Source: Escarpia spicata (lineage: Eukaryota > Annelida > Polychaeta > Sabellida > Siboglinidae). From it: 64,000 nt of DNA. The notes under the pieces are model-generated. The model was not told where the DNA came from. It saw only the letters and a program-made list of their open reading frames with translations, and did no database searches. Of the stretch, positions 13,428 to 26,115 are shown piece by piece (within the stretch, counting starts at the first letter, position 1; each line of letters begins with the position of its first letter). Location of the stretch: contig OZ023217.1 of the NCBI GenBank assembly GCA_963995525.1, positions 27,517,587-27,581,586 of the forward strand, read 5' to 3'. A program made the position numbers and the translations under genes.

Positions 13428-14399
13428 TAATTAAAAAACGCAAATTGAACATAATTATATACATGTAGTATAGTAATGTTTCATTGATGACACTGGGCAC
13501 ATGAAAATCAAGGTTGACTTCAAGTAGCTGTTATAACCAAAATAACTCATATTACACTGAACTATTTATGGAAAATATGCATGTTTATATGTACAATAAG
13601 AAAATATAACTTAATTGTTTAGAATCAAAATTTGTTAGTCCTTTGGACCAAAGGTCCAATGGACTTATGCTGACCTGCCTACCATTCCGGATTGTCTGGA
13701 ATCATTCCGGAAAGTCACCTCAAATTACGGTATTACGGTGAGGGATGAAAATATTACGTAATCACTGAAATTTAGGTTGCACTATATTCAACAGGTGGCA
13801 GCATATGTATAGGAAACAGCGTTATGACAAAATCGCATTTCCGCGATAATTTTGACCCAGTGTAATATAATGGTTTTGGTCCATCACTACTCCCCCCCCC
13901 GTCTATCATTTATCGCTAACTAATGGGTTTGACCTGTCGCTAAATTCAGAAGCCTTCCAAAGTGATTTGTGGCTTCCTTGATATCCTTAGCTTAGCCTTA
14001 GGAGATCTCCCAATGTGAGATTTACACGCAAGCCAAGGCATCTAGCAGATTAGCGCGCCCTCTCATAAGTGAGGAGGGCTGCTCTGTCTTCCAAAACTAC
14101 ATCGATTTATCATTATCAAGGGAAAACATCAACAACTTAAACAGTGTATTGTATCAAGGCACGTTATTTTTTTAAGTTCTTGTTAGTATCAAACTAGTAA
14201 TAACCGGGTTTACATGGGTTATATAAGTTGTGATATTTAGAAACCAATACACTGTACTTACAATTAAAAACGAGCAATAAGTGGGACCCTCGCTACAGAC
14301 TTGGGACCCCGTCAAAATAAGGCTGGGGTCCCGAGGACCCTTGAACACAAACATCCAGGTAAACCCGTGCACCACTTATGGTCTAATCAAGCAGAATTC

Positions 14400-16420
14400 T
14401 TTTTAATAGCAAGAATAAAACTTACATTGGAGATGTATTTGAAACTTGCAACATTTCGATCCATCTACAGTGGATCTTGATCATGCACAGATGTCATGTG
14501 ATGTGGCTCAGATTTTGGCAGAATGATCTGGTTGTAGATGGTGGCAGGTGGTATCCCTGATCTCAGTTCAACGTAGGGGCTCTCTGTTTGATATAGATGG
14601 CCTCCTTTACTTTTCTCTTGTGCCAGTTCTGTTCTCGGGCCAAGACCTTGGTGTTGTTCGTGGATACTAAATGTCCTATGACCAGACAATGATCTCCTAC
14701 TCCTGTAGGCTTATCCAGGTTTGTGTGTTCCTTAAACGTCTGGATCTTTTGGTTTCACTGATGTAGGTGTGGCTACTGTTGTTATCACAGGTAACGTGAT
14801 AGATAGTTCCACACTAGTGTTCTTTGGTGGTTTTGTCCTTTGGGTGCACTGCCATTGAACGGAGGGTGTTGGCGGGTTTATGGTACAATTGCACATATGG
14901 TAGTTGCAACATGGGCTGGTTCGAATTCATTTTTTGGCACTGTTGTTGTTAGTAGGAGGTATGTTCTCACTAGGCGGCAGGACTTCAAGCACCCACTCCG
15001 GATAGTCATTGGCTCTGCGTACAACTGACCTCTTGTGAGTTGGGGGTGATGAGATATTGTTCAGTGTGTGTAAGCTTCCTATATATGGTTAACTTGATGG
15101 ATCCATCTTGTATGTGCATGCACATGTCCGGGAAAGGTAGTTTGCTGTCTTTCTCTGGTTCGATGGTGAACTTGATGTGTGGATCGATGTTGTTGATATG
15201 TTCAGTGAACTCTTCCACGTCATATTCATGAAGTACAGTGACATAGCAGAGCCACAGCGATGGGGGTTGTGGTGTTGTAGAGATGGCTAGTTTTGTGTTC
15301 TATGTAGTAGTTAGCTACTAGGGGGGGGGATATGGGTGACCCCATGGCTGCCCCATGTGTCTGCTGGTAGTATACACCATCGTATGTAAAATAGGTGGTG
15401 TTCAGGCAGAAGTCCAGGATCTCCTCTATCTGTAGAATACCTATTTCCATGTGTTTGGCTAGGGTATCATCTTTATGCAATTTTCCAGTGATTATTTTCA
15501 GTGCTTTATCTACAGAGACACGGGTGAAGAGCTCTGTGACATTGTATGACACCAGTTTCCGTCTAGGTGGAATTCCCAACCCTTTCAGTTTGTTAACCAG
15601 TTCCTTGGTGTTTTTGATGCTGTGACCGTTTTTACCCGCTAGGGGGGTAAGGATGCTGGCGAGGTATTTAGCTGCGTTGTATGTTATGCTACCACAGCTG
15701 GATACTATTGGCCTGAGAGGTGTGTTGGCTTTGTGGATCTTGGAGGTCCCATGTAATTTGGGGGGTTCTTCAAAGTCTGGATATAATTTCCAGTACAGTT
15801 TGTCTGTGATTGAGCCACCTTTTTTCCATCTTAAGATGTTGATGAGTTTGTTCTTATATTTGTGACTGGGGTCTTTGTTTAGTCTGGTATGTGTTCGTAT
15901 CACCCACTATGGCTGCCATTTTCTTTCTGTAATTGGTAGTGTTCATGATTACAGTAGCTCATAGTATGTATGAAGATGGATTTGTCTTTTTCAGTTCCAG
16001 CACAGCCGTCCTTTCCCCTTTGGTGATGTTAGATTTGGGGAGTTTTGCACATTTGACAACCTCACATCGGAGTTCTTCTGTGTCAGTGTCTGTCAATTAT
16101 TTAGTGACTGCCTCTGTATTAGCTATGATTTCGTGTACTGGGAGGGTGGTTGGGATAATTGCGAAGTTTAGACCTTTGCTAAGGATAGATCGTTCATCTT
16201 CACTAATCGGTCTGTCACTCAGGTTCATAACCCACGTGTCTGTGTCAATATTGGTGTCTGTCACTTTGTTTTTATCCTGAGATTTGTTGTAAAGTCTCAA
16301 ATTTGTTCTGTTGTCATGACCTAGTTTCCTCAGAAGTATGTTTAAGTGCAGCTGCGAGTAGCCATTCCATTTTCGCTGTCTCATCCATATTCAAGGTGGC
16401 TTCCAATGTCTGATTATCCG
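14400..16420 (-). pseudogene. Penelope-like retroelement, degenerate
   Basis: Minus-strand pieces in order: an N-terminal block (16097-16384) with LSDRPISEDERSILSKGLNF; a reverse transcriptase block (15226-15903) with PKLHGTSKIHKANTPLRPIVSS and GAAMGSPISP; a thumb-side block (15006-15218); and a C-terminal piece (14465-14689) resembling the end of the GIY-YIG endonuclease region of Penelope elements. Several frameshifts separate them. At the YVDD position (about 15235-15255) the code reads YVTV, so the catalytic aspartates are gone. Similar sequences at 14390-14480 and 16675-16870, the latter with an inverted internal copy, fit the terminal repeats of this class. Confidence 0.85.
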
Positions 16421-16675
16421 TTTCCAAGGACTCTCAGTTTCTTGATCGTGTCCGTATTCCAAGTAGCTGCAGTTCTGCTTTTTTCATGATTTGAATGACT
16501 TATGCCTAGTACATTCGTGGTCATTTTGATCTTGTGTCATATGCATCTTATAATGAACCGTTTGTGGTTTGAGCGATCTTCCTCACTGTCTTTTCTGCCG
16601 TTCTGAGCAAATTAAAAACCTCTCGTTTGTCCTGTCGAAGAACGGTATGGAAGATATTATTCATGGCTCAAAGAT

Positions 16676-16885
16676 TAAATTTTAATAGCAAGAATTAAAC
16701 TTACATTGGAGCTGTATTTGAAACTTGCAACATTTTGATCCATCTCGATTCATTCCTCCAACATTTGAGCCATGTCACATGACATCAGTGCATGATCAAG
16801 ATCCGCTGTAGACGGATCAAAATGTTGCTAGTTTCAAATACAGCTCCAACGTAAGTTTAATTCTTGCTATTAAAATTTAATGTTG
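16676..16885. repeat. Penelope-associated inverted terminal repeat
   Basis: A segment of about 80 bp starting ATTTTAATAGCAAGAATTAAAC is followed by its own inverse, ending in TTCTTGCTATTAAAATTTAA. A third copy lies at 14400-14480 on the other side of the Penelope remnant. This matches the tandem and inverted terminal repeat pattern known for Penelope-like elements. Confidence 0.65.
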
Positions 16886-17107
16886 AAGCTGTGAACAATA
16901 TCTTCCATATCAGAATTCTTTTGTCTCAGGCTGAACTCCTTTGCGTCAGCATTTACACCCTTTACACCCCCAGTCTATGAGTCTGCATAATGCACTGTTA
17001 TAGTTCAGGATGTCAACTGTACTACTTAACATTCAACCATAAATACACATTTGTTGTTAGTAAAAACAGGTAGGGACATTTCTCAAGATTAACTTGTATA
17101 ATTGCAG

Positions 17108-17269
17108 CTTTGCAGAAGCCAGCCAAGTCATCCAACCCAGCTCCACTGGCACAGGTGGAGGATGACACAGCCATGCCATTTGATGATGATGGTATTAGAG
17201 CTCACCTGCAGAAGCTGGACAAAAAACTGCAGCAAGTGATGGATGTTCTGAAATCTGAGCCACAACTAG
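17108..17269 (+). CDS. Host gene exon B
   Basis: 162 nt behind the acceptor TTGCAG, ending at the donor GTGGGT. It enters and leaves in phase 1, matching exon A and the next exon. It encodes acidic VEDDTAMPFDDDG and then HLQKLDKKLQQVMDVLK, a short heptad-like helix that could be a coiled coil. The donor GTGGGTGAAACC is also the first unit of a 20-bp minisatellite running through the start of the intron. Confidence 0.8.
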
Positions 17270-18015
17270 GTGGGTGAAACCATAGCTGGGTGGGTGAAGC
17301 AATAGCTGGATGAAGCCATAGCTGTGTGGGATGAAGCCACAGCTGGCTGGGTGAAACCATAGCTGAATGGGTGAAGCTATAGCTGGGTGAAGCCATAGCT
17401 ATGTGGGTGAAGGGATAGCTGGCTGGATGAAACCACAGCTGGATGGGTGAAAGCATAGCTGGGTGGGTGAAGCCATATCTGGGTGGGTGAAACCATAGCT
17501 GGGTGGGTGAAGCCAAAGCTTGGTGTGTGATGCCATTGCTGGGTGGGTGAACTCATACCTGGGTGGTTGAAGCCATAGCTAGGTGAGTGAACTCATAGCA
17601 TTGTGAACTCATTATGTGTGTGAAGCCATGGGTGGGTGAACTCATACCTGAGTGGTTGAAGCCATAGCTAGGTGAGTGAACTCATAGCATTGTGAACTCA
17701 TTATGAGTGGGTGGAGCCATGGCTAGGTGGGTGAATTCAGCTGGGTAGGTGAACTAATTGTGAGTGGATGTGAACTCATAGCTGGGTGGGTGAAATCATT
17801 ATGAGTGGATGAAGCCATAACTGGGTGGGTGAACTCATAGCTGGGCGGGTGAAGCCGTGGGTGAAGCCATAGCTGGGTGGGTGAACTCATAGCTGTGTGT
17901 GTCAAACCATTGGTGAATGGGTGAAGCTATTGCTGGGTGGGTGAAACCATTGCTGGATGTGTGAAGTTGTAGTTGGGTGGGTGAAATTATAGCTGAGTGG
18001 GTCAAGCCATGGTTG
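17270..18015 (+). repeat. 20-bp minisatellite
   Basis: About 35 degenerate copies of a unit close to GGTGGGTGAAGCCATAGCTG, some truncated or fused. It starts exactly at the exon B splice donor. The long open frames on the minus strand here come only from the repeat. Confidence 0.9.
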
Positions 18016-18482
18016 AGGTGGTAACTGGGTCAGTGATGCCTTGACCGGGAGGGTAAAGCAGACATCCACTGGTGTCACACTACATGGATGGGGACACTGA
18101 TTTTCCATTTCCAAAAAGGCAAATTCTGTTTCAATTCACTTTCAAAATTTTGTTTCAAAAAGGCAAATTCCATTTAAAACAACATCTTTTCCATTTCAGA
18201 AAAAGGCAAATTCCATTTTAAACAATGTATTTACTATTTCGGATAAAGAAAAATTATGTTTAAAACAATGCATTTTTGTTTAAAATGGCAGATGTTCCAT
18301 TTAAAAAATGCATATTGGCAAGTTTCATTTCAAATACGTTTCTAACGAGGCACGTTTCTGTCCAGAAAAGAAATATTTTATTTAAAAAATAATGGTGTTA
18401 TAATATCTGTATCTAAATCATACTGTTTTATTGTGTAATAAAAGTTTCTAACAACATTTATTTCTTTATTATTTGCAACACA

Positions 18483-18926
18483 GTAAAGCAGGCTTTACAC
18501 CAGGCGATGTTGACATCATTAAGAAATATCAAGGCCGAATGGTAATGCTTACAGTGTACACCGCAAGCGATATGGGTTGCATGTATACACAACACATTGT
18601 AGTTGCTTGAGACGGGAAGTGTCACGTGACCACAAGGAGTCATGTACTGTTACGTATCAACGCAGCCATTATATCTAGGGAAGGTTATTCTATTTCTAGA
18701 TGTGTCACCTGTGTTGACTATGATTGGACAGATTACATGTGATGAGGCGACGGTCGCCTGGAAATAGAACCAGTTCTTTTGCAAGTGACGGCATCAGGGT
18801 AACAAAGGGATGGCATTGCAAGCGACACATTTGCAACTATGTAGTATTTACATGATGCGATCAGACTGCAATCAGCAGACTGCCTTGCCGCGGCGATGGT
18901 GTCACCTGGTGTAAAGTCAGCTTTAC
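18483..18926. mobile_element. MITE with GTAAAGC...GCTTTAC ends
   Basis: Inverted ends GTAAAGCAGGCTTTACACCAG and, at the right, CTGGTGTAAAGTCAGCTTTAC. The element is 444 bp with no ORF. The flanking duplication is unclear, so the superfamily (hAT or Harbinger) is not decided. Confidence 0.6.
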
Positions 18927-19074
18927 AGCCATACATAATTAATTTAGATAATACAAATAATTCCTGTCACACAATACCATATATGACTGCCTGTGGCTAG
19001 TGCAGCTGTGCTTAATAAGTAATCTAAATTATACAAACAATCATGTTAACAAATATGAATGTCCAAATCAGTTC

Positions 19075-19210
19075 ACTCAGCTGGTATAAATAAGTACCTG
19101 GTTATAGACAGTGGTGGATATACGAAAATCTGCACATTAATTACGGCATGGCTGAATGCTTCCCTCTGAAGTTGAGATGGTGTTTGATTGAATAGATCTG
19201 CACTTACATC
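19075..19210 (+). repeat. Partial SINE (body only)
   Basis: Matches the body of the SINE at 20914-21240 (ACCTGGTTATAGACAGTGGTGGATAT and the following segment). It lacks the tRNA-like head and the tail. Confidence 0.6.
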
Positions 19211-19382
19211 TTAGTAACATTGTAGGCAAATGAGATTTACCATAAAAACACAGACACCTTGAAATATGAGGTATTTAAAAAAACAGAGATGTTATGTTAC
19301 ACCTGTGAGGTCGTAGATTAAGCCCTGAAAGTTTGGCACCCGAGGTGCAAGCCATCTAGGAGGAAAACTTTAACATAAATAG

Positions 19383-20012
19383 ATATGCTAGCTCGATTAT
19401 AGTAAGATTAAAGGGAACCAAAAAGGCATCTTTTTGGGCCTATGCATCAAAAAGAGTTAATCAAAACTAACCATTAGCAACTACAATCAATAATATTATG
19501 CCAACCCTTTACTAGAATGACCTTGTTGAAGACAGGTAATTTAAACTGCATGGACAGTGCCATTGTGATAGAAAGCCTGGTGTTATCAATACCTTCTCTT
19601 CCCAATTTGCCAGTTTAACAGACTGGGAATATTACTCTAGTTGTTTTGGCAATATAACTTCTAAAAAAATGTTATGTCTGCATAACATTTGCACTGTGTA
19701 ACATTGTAACAGTTGTTACAAGTATAACTTTGAATTGAAGGGAATACGAGAAACCAACATATGAGCTGGTATATTAATATGCATGTCAAGGAAACAGGGG
19801 CATTCGATGACTCACCGCATGTCAAAGAAGTTCTAGGTGCTTATTGGTCAGCATCGGGGGCGTGTCTCGGCAAGTCAACTGTCGGGAACAGTGAGATTTC
19901 ACTACAGTCTCCCATTTGAAAAAACATTCTGAGTAAATCACCGACATGATATTGTTGACTGTAGTTGCAAAAGGTTAGATTGTATTAACTCTTAGGTGTA
20001 TAGGCCCACACA
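19383..20012 (+). repeat. Dispersed repeat pair, copy 1
   Basis: Similar to 26620-27205 in the same orientation, including ACTAGAATGACCTTGTTGA and CCCAATTTGCCAGTT. It ends about 70 bp upstream of exon C, and the other copy ends about 85 bp upstream of exon D. No coding sequence is seen. Confidence 0.65.
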
Positions 20013-20081
20013 ATTGCCTTTTGTTTCCCTTTAAGCCTCAGCCTTGCAAAGAACTTGTCATGCAAAGTGTTTCTTCCACAG

Positions 20082-20172
20082 CTCACACGGTGATGCCACT
20101 GACTGCCCACACACAGACGAACCCGGAGCACCGGCCCACACTTTCAATGTCACAACCTACAAGTGGATTTAT
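20082..20172 (+). CDS. Host gene exon C
   Basis: 91 nt after TTCTTCCACAG, ending before GTATGT. It enters in phase 1 and leaves in phase 2, both matching its neighbours. It encodes about 30 residues rich in Thr, Pro and His (HTVMPLTAHTQTNPEHRPT), which looks like a linker. Confidence 0.7.
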
Positions 20173-20913
20173 GTATGTACCAACAAGTTAAATAAATGGA
20201 AAGACATTTCTAAAAGACGTATTAACTGATTGTCCTCAAGCAGGTCAATACTTACTGGGCCTCGTTAGATAGATAATTACATAGTTAAAATTAATTCTAA
20301 AATAGTTACATGCAAAACTTTAGTATGGTGTATGGACAAAGTACTAAAACTAATACAAAATTAAAATTGTATAAATAGGATGCGTATCCCATATTAACAT
20401 TGTATACAGTTTAATTATATTTTCATGTCTGTGGCACAGTTGATTGAAGTGATTTGTCTGTTCCATTACCCAGAATTAGGCAGGGGTGGTAATTATTAGC
20501 AGGACATTCACTGTATTGATTGTACTAGATCCCTATTTTGCATCAGAAGCGTGGGAACCAGTCAACTTCAATGCAATAAGTGCCAATAGAGGCCACTTAA
20601 CAATTGAATGTTTTGTTTTAAAATTTCAATATTTTGCAGGTGCAGTATTAAAAATGTGAACATGGTTTCAGGCATATTAAACACAATTTAATGGGCAGTA
20701 TACCTTCAACATAATAAATTATAATAGTAAATTCTAAGTGAAATTTACTTTTTTATTCCCAATCTGAATTAAATATTCTCTAAAAATAGTGTTGTGGTGT
20801 TCGAAAGATTATGTAAGCCTCTCCGTCACCCTGTTTAAGGCCCCTTTTAGTTGTGCTTTTCTGTACATATTCTACACAGTTTGTTGCAACCTCTAGCAAC
20901 TATTGGTGATGTA

Positions 20914-21240
20914 GAGCACAGTGGCAAAGTGAATAAAGCATTAAACTCAATTGAGAGTACCTGGGTTCGAATCCTGTGCTGCCATGTCAAACTTGCGCAA
21001 ATTCGTTCATTCTGCATTGCTCCAGTTCACTCGGCTGTCTGAATGTCTACCTGGCTATAGACAGTGGTGGATATTTGTGTATAAATAATCTTCACGCATT
21101 AATTGCAGTGTGGCTGAATGCTTCCCAGAGAATTCTAGATGGTGTTCAATTGAACAGATCTGCCAGGAAGTAAAGTATAAAGCGCTTTTGAGCAGTTCTC
21201 TGTATAAGAACTTACCTTTACTTTTACCAGAGTAGATGTC
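20914..21240 (+). repeat. tRNA-derived SINE
   Basis: The head at 20914-20984 is tRNA-like, with an A-box-like TGGCAAAGTGAA and a perfect B box GGTTCGAATCC at 20964-20974. A body of about 200 bp is shared with 19075-19210. The tail contains AAAGCGCTTTTGAGCAG and TATAAGAACTTACC, resembling a LINE 3' end. A tail-only relative is seen near 29190-29250. Confidence 0.8.
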
Positions 21241-21512
21241 GCTGAGCATGCCCTATCCTTAGAATGATGTGCGGTGGAGCAGCCTGTTGTTTCAGGCTGT
21301 ACATAAAATTACAATCACGCAATTTTATAGTTTTTATATCACTGTAAAGATAATAATCTTATCTACAAATTTGTTGCTGGATGTACCCAGGAATTTTCTT
21401 AAATTGTTTAGCTATTTCAATTTGAACATCACAAAATATAAAATTCCATTATTGCAATTTCATGTAAAGCCGCTATACATAAAATTGCAATAATGGAATT
21501 TTTAATATCACC

Positions 21513-23544
21513 AGGGATGAGAAATTTCCGGTTTTTGCTGGAATTCCGGCTTTTATACTGCTCCAAAGATCACTTTTGTGAATCGTGTAAATCCGGGGAG
21601 AAAAAAAAGAATGTTGGGGGTAGGGCATATAAAATCCTGGACAATTCACTGACGATGTATCTACGGATTTAATTAACCATCTATCTACCGGGTGTCACCA
21701 CATGTTAATGACGCTGCCTGGCGGTTATAAACAGAACCCAACCAAACCCATGAATCTGCGAAGTAAAACCCTTAGTTCTGTCAGCTGTTCACTTCAGCAT
21801 GCACAAAAACAGTGGACCAATAGGAAATGACGATCTATTTTGTGGAGATGTCGATCATTTTCGGACGCAATGGCTAATCGATGATTTGTTGTACGGCGCA
21901 AGACAAATGTTGTGTGAAGGACATTGACAAAGGCGTCAAGAATAAGTGGAATTGGGCGTGGCTGGAGAGATCAGCTGGAGACACTATATTGGATACACTC
22001 CTCCGTAAATTACCAGCAGCAGGGAAAGTTTACTGTTTGTGGTGCGAGGCCAATGTAAACTGCGTGTGACACATATTTCAAGTAGACAGCACACTTCCAC
22101 AAGCACCCACAAGTACCAGATTGGACTCTTGGTGGGCTACCATATTTTCTACTGGCAAGTTCCCAGCCTTGTCAAAGCTGGTGGCTGCAATGATGAGCTG
22201 CTTTCATGGTCCTCAAGTGGAAGGGAGTTTTAGTCATATGTCTAGCATCATGAATACCGCCACTGCCAGAATGAATGTTAGTACATTCAACACTATCCAG
22301 ACTGTAAAGTACTCACTCATGGCCAGCAACAAGACTGCTACACACTACAGTACTTCCACAAACAGGACAACCTGTATGAACCAGTGAATGGTCGCCTCGT
22401 TCACAACATGAGGGGTGCATACAAAATGTACTTCACCCATCTTGCCGAGGAATGAAAGGTGAAGGAGGAAAAGAAAACTGAGCTGAACATGTCAACGAAG
22501 AAGGCAGTCACCAAGCGCAAAGCTAAGGAAGCAGCTGAGCTGACAACGAAGAAAGCTAGAATGGCCTATCAACGGGCTCTTTTGACAAAGCTGGCCAAGG
22601 AGAGAGCTGCCCGTCAGCCAACTCGGGTTCGGACCAGAAAAGATCATTAACAAGTTAGTTAGTACTACGACAATGTGTGCGTGCGTGCTTGAGTGCATGT
22701 GATTTTTGCTATCGGAAATGTTAAGGTGGCTGCATCGGCTATTATATGCTTCTTTTTAATTAATTATTTCTAATATTAGTTTTGAAGATAAGCTAACCAT
22801 TTTTTCTCAGAGTTTGCCTCTGATACTAAACAATACTCTAGACCCAAAAAAATTGATTTTTTAATGTTGTTTAGAGATATATTAAATGTGTTTAAAGACA
22901 ATTAAAAAATATGTCAAAAATCACCTTAAAATGTCATTTTATTTTATTTTGCGAACTCCCCAAAAGAAAAATGTGTATGGTTGTAAGTACAAACATGTTA
23001 TTGACATTCAAATGGGGTTATTTTGTAAACAAATGCATATTAAGTTTGATACAGCTTCATAAACATTTTGCTACAATGTTGAAAGACAGCAAAAATCCGT
23101 ACTGCATTTTTGGCACGACCCTTCACCAAACATAAAACCATCCCGTGCAATTTTGGGTAAACACAAGTCGAGTTCATATGCCAAGTTATGGCTTTGTAAG
23201 TATTGTAGTTTTTATTTAAAAAATACTAGTTTTTAAAGGAATGATTGGTGACATATGGTGATAGTGCCTTGGTTTTTTTAATAGTACACATGTTCATACT
23301 GACACCTACTAATGTTCTATGAAGAAAGAAATCAACTGACATGATACCCGGTGCAGCTACCTTAAGATGTTCTATTTAATATTGCTAAAATATACCATGT
23401 GTTGTCTACAATTAAAACATCTCCGAGGAGTCCCCGACCCCCCTGCCCCCCCACCACACCAATTAGATGAGACAGCCCTCTCGGACTGAAATGTGGGCCA
23501 CAGCAAAATTTCTGGTTTTTTCTCTAAATGTCACTCTCATCTCT
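21513..23544 (+). mobile_element. hAT transposon, degenerate, with nested MITE
   Basis: Ends are AGGGATGAGAAATTTCCGG and the inverse of AGAGATGAGAGTGACATTT. The flanks ATATCACC (21505-21512) and GTATCACC (23545-23552) agree at 7 of 8 bases, fitting the 8-bp hAT target duplication. Inside are broken + strand pieces of a transposase-like protein: about 21900-22060, then 22121-22387 with FHGPQVEGSFSHMSSIMN (the conserved C-terminal region of hAT-type transposases), then a Lys/Arg-rich tail at 22459-22650. Frames do not join. A TTAA-type MITE is inserted at 22725-23361. Confidence 0.7.
22725..23361. mobile_element. TTAA-flanked MITE (piggyBac-like)
   Basis: Inverted ends GGTGGCTGCATCGG and GGTAGCTGCACCGG (on the complement), with TTAA immediately outside on both sides (22721-22724, 23362-23365). 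TTAA duplication is the mark of piggyBac transposition. There is no ORF. It sits inside the hAT element, so it inserted later. Confidence 0.75.
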
Positions 23545-23989
23545 GTATCACCTTGAAAATAATATTCTTGTTTACAAATATGCTGTGGTATATATACAGG
23601 ATTTAGTTGAGTTATTGCCGTGGATGCTTAATCCTGCAATATACTGAGGATACTTAGATGGCGCCACTCGTGGACAGTTTGAAATTACACAACGAGCTCC
23701 ACAAATTTTTATTTGTTGATACTAGTGGGTATTTTCTACTATAGTCACGTACAGGACTTGGTGGACTGGTCCCCGGCTCCACTGATGACATGTTTATCAA
23801 GAATACATCCAGAATTGATAAGTGGAAAACAAAATAGACTGGCAAGCTCCCACCATTGCCATTACCATATCATGAAAACAACTACTGTACACATCCAAAT
23901 AGAGACACATCATTGTGGTGAAATCACAAAACTGATCATGCCCAATGCTAAAGGATAGAAAAAGGGCAGCGTTAGCCAGATTGACAGCA

Positions 23990-26115
23990 CTTCAGTCACC
24001 AAAACTCTGAATGAAGACATGTACAGTGCCATTAATCCAAAACAACGACCCGATAATCGCAACTCGTTGTTTCGATTAGTCAGGCAATCATTGCCCGTCA
24101 AATTGAGAACACTAGCTTTATGAACAAGATTGTTGAATCTGTTGCTGACATCAAGCAAGAACTGTAGCAATCCTGTCAGATAGACATTAACAAAGTGGCT
24201 ACTGATGCTGATGAAATGACCGCATGCGTCACCAAGCTGGAGGCGGACAAAATCAAGTTGTACAAAGAGTTGGATGCAGTTGAACAGTACAGCAGATGGA
24301 ACTGTTTAATCGTGCATGGTGTGCCTGTCTGGGCTGACCCAGAGACTGCTGTACTGGACATATTCCAAAACAAACTCTGCATTTTGACTGGACGCGAGTA
24401 CATCGACCGATGCCACCATCTAGGATCGTCTACAAACTCAACTAACCCAAGGCCGCGACCAATTATTATGAAATTCACAATGTACCAACAACGACAAAAG
24501 GTGTTCACAGCAAAATGGCACCTGAAAGAGAAGAAACTACTAATCACAGAAAACTTAACCAGATGACGCAGTGAACTGCTAAACAAAACCAAGATGCTGA
24601 GTAGCGTCACCCCCACACGAACATTGTATGCCTTCTTTCAAATGGCAGGAAAGTGACCATTTCAACCGATCATGACCTCTGCCAACTTGATAGACAGTAA
24701 ACACCAAGGACTGTACTATAGCCAGGGGTAGAATAACTCCTAAAATTCTGGTAGTCAGCAGGACTACCTGGTTGGAAAATCTGGCAGTCCACAAATAGCA
24801 AAAATGTTTAGCAAAGTAATGCGCCGAACACAAAATTTGAAAATCGAACATATTTAATGCACCAAACAACGGAATTTGTTAAAACTACGAAATGCGGACT
24901 ATCTCACTTTGAGCCAATGTAACCTAGGCTGTTGTTACTCCTTCGCGTTTTGTGTTCGAAGCCGGAATATGTACACTTATGCGTGTTCTAATTATGTGAC
25001 AACTACATTTAATTAGCAACACGTCTTTCATGCGCTTAGCAGACAGCCAGGCAACGATCGTGAAACGGTTTATGTTTGCGCCTTCTGCGCCAACTTCGGT
25101 AGTCTGACCGAATTTCTGGTAGGCCTCGGACTACCGGACTGCCGCTATTTCGAACCCTAATAGCACTGCCTTTTTTAACAAGATAGTGGACACAACTTCA
25201 TCATTTGCTCATGCAAATGAGGAGATAGAATCTCAGAACAATGAATCTTTGACCATGATTAATAGTAGATTAGAGAATTAGAGAATTAGAGAATGTAATG
25301 CAGGTGATTGTGATCTCAATGTCAACCAATTTCAGTATTAGTGCTGTGTTGCACACTTACGTTGTTCAGAAATTGACCCTGCTAACAATTTCTTAAATGA
25401 AGATTTATCTTCTTGCAAATATTATCTACACCTGCCTACCCATAAAGATACATACGGTACATCTGAATATCTTAAAATAATTCACTTCATTGCAAGAAGT
25501 CTAAATACAAATTACAAAAAATTTAAATCTGCATAAATTATATTTTGATACAGTGTTTGACATAATCGCAATCTCGGAAATGTGGAAGGATCCTGCAGCA
25601 TCCCAAAATTATAATCTACTAATGTATTATTCTTTCCAGGTCGATAGAAAAAATGCAAGTGGAGATGGTGTTGCTATCTATGCACACAAGGACATTAATT
25701 GCTCTCAAATCCAAAACAAATCCTTATCTGTAAATTATATCTTTCAATGTATTACAGTTGAACTGACTATACAAAACCAAAAAATGCAATTGTAAGCTGT
25801 ATCTATCGCAAACCTGCATCAAACATTGACACTTTGTGTGAAAATATGGAACAAATCTTTGGCAATATATGATCAAACAAGGCATTGTTTGTGTGTGGCG
25901 ATTATAGCCATTTAAGCACAAAAGTTTTCTTGACACTATGGATAGTCTGGGCTTATACCCTCTGTCAATTTGTACAACAGTGTGTGCAAACTAATGTAAA
26001 ATCACGGTGTCTGTCAATTTACGGTGTAAAAATCTGGAATTCATTACCTGTCAGTATTGCAAAAATACAACAATTTTGCTTGTTTGTTAAAAATCAACAT
26101 GATCAGCAAATATGA
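23990..26115 (+). pseudogene. Non-LTR retrotransposon (LINE) with ORF1 and endonuclease remnants
   Basis: 24195-24566 encodes an ORF1-type protein with a coiled-coil start and VEQYSRWNCLIVHGVPV, then an RRM-like block ending MKFTMYQQRQKVF. 25400-25800 holds part of an APE-type endonuclease domain (IAISEMWKDPAA, then NASGDGVAIYAHKDI). 25990-26110 carries the extreme C terminus of ORF2 (YGVKIWNSLPVSI). Most of the reverse transcriptase is deleted and there are several stops. A hAT-like MITE at about 24723-25159 interrupts it. Confidence 0.8.
24723..25159. mobile_element. hAT-like MITE inside the LINE
   Basis: Starts CAGGGGTAGAATAACTCC and ends TTTCGAACCCT, giving short inverted ends of AGGG type. 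Similar short words (ATAGC, TAGC) flank it. Inner subterminal repeats (GGTAGTC/GACTACC) are also inverted. There is no ORF. Confidence 0.5.

Noticed and set aside
16745..16810. Hammerhead ribozyme in the Penelope terminal repeat
   Set aside because: A CTGATG word with a possible stem is present on the minus strand, but the rest of the conserved core (CUGAUGA...GAAA) is not matched.
17202..18114. Minus-strand ORFs with FTHPAM repeats
   Set aside because: Translation of the 20-bp minisatellite, not a gene.
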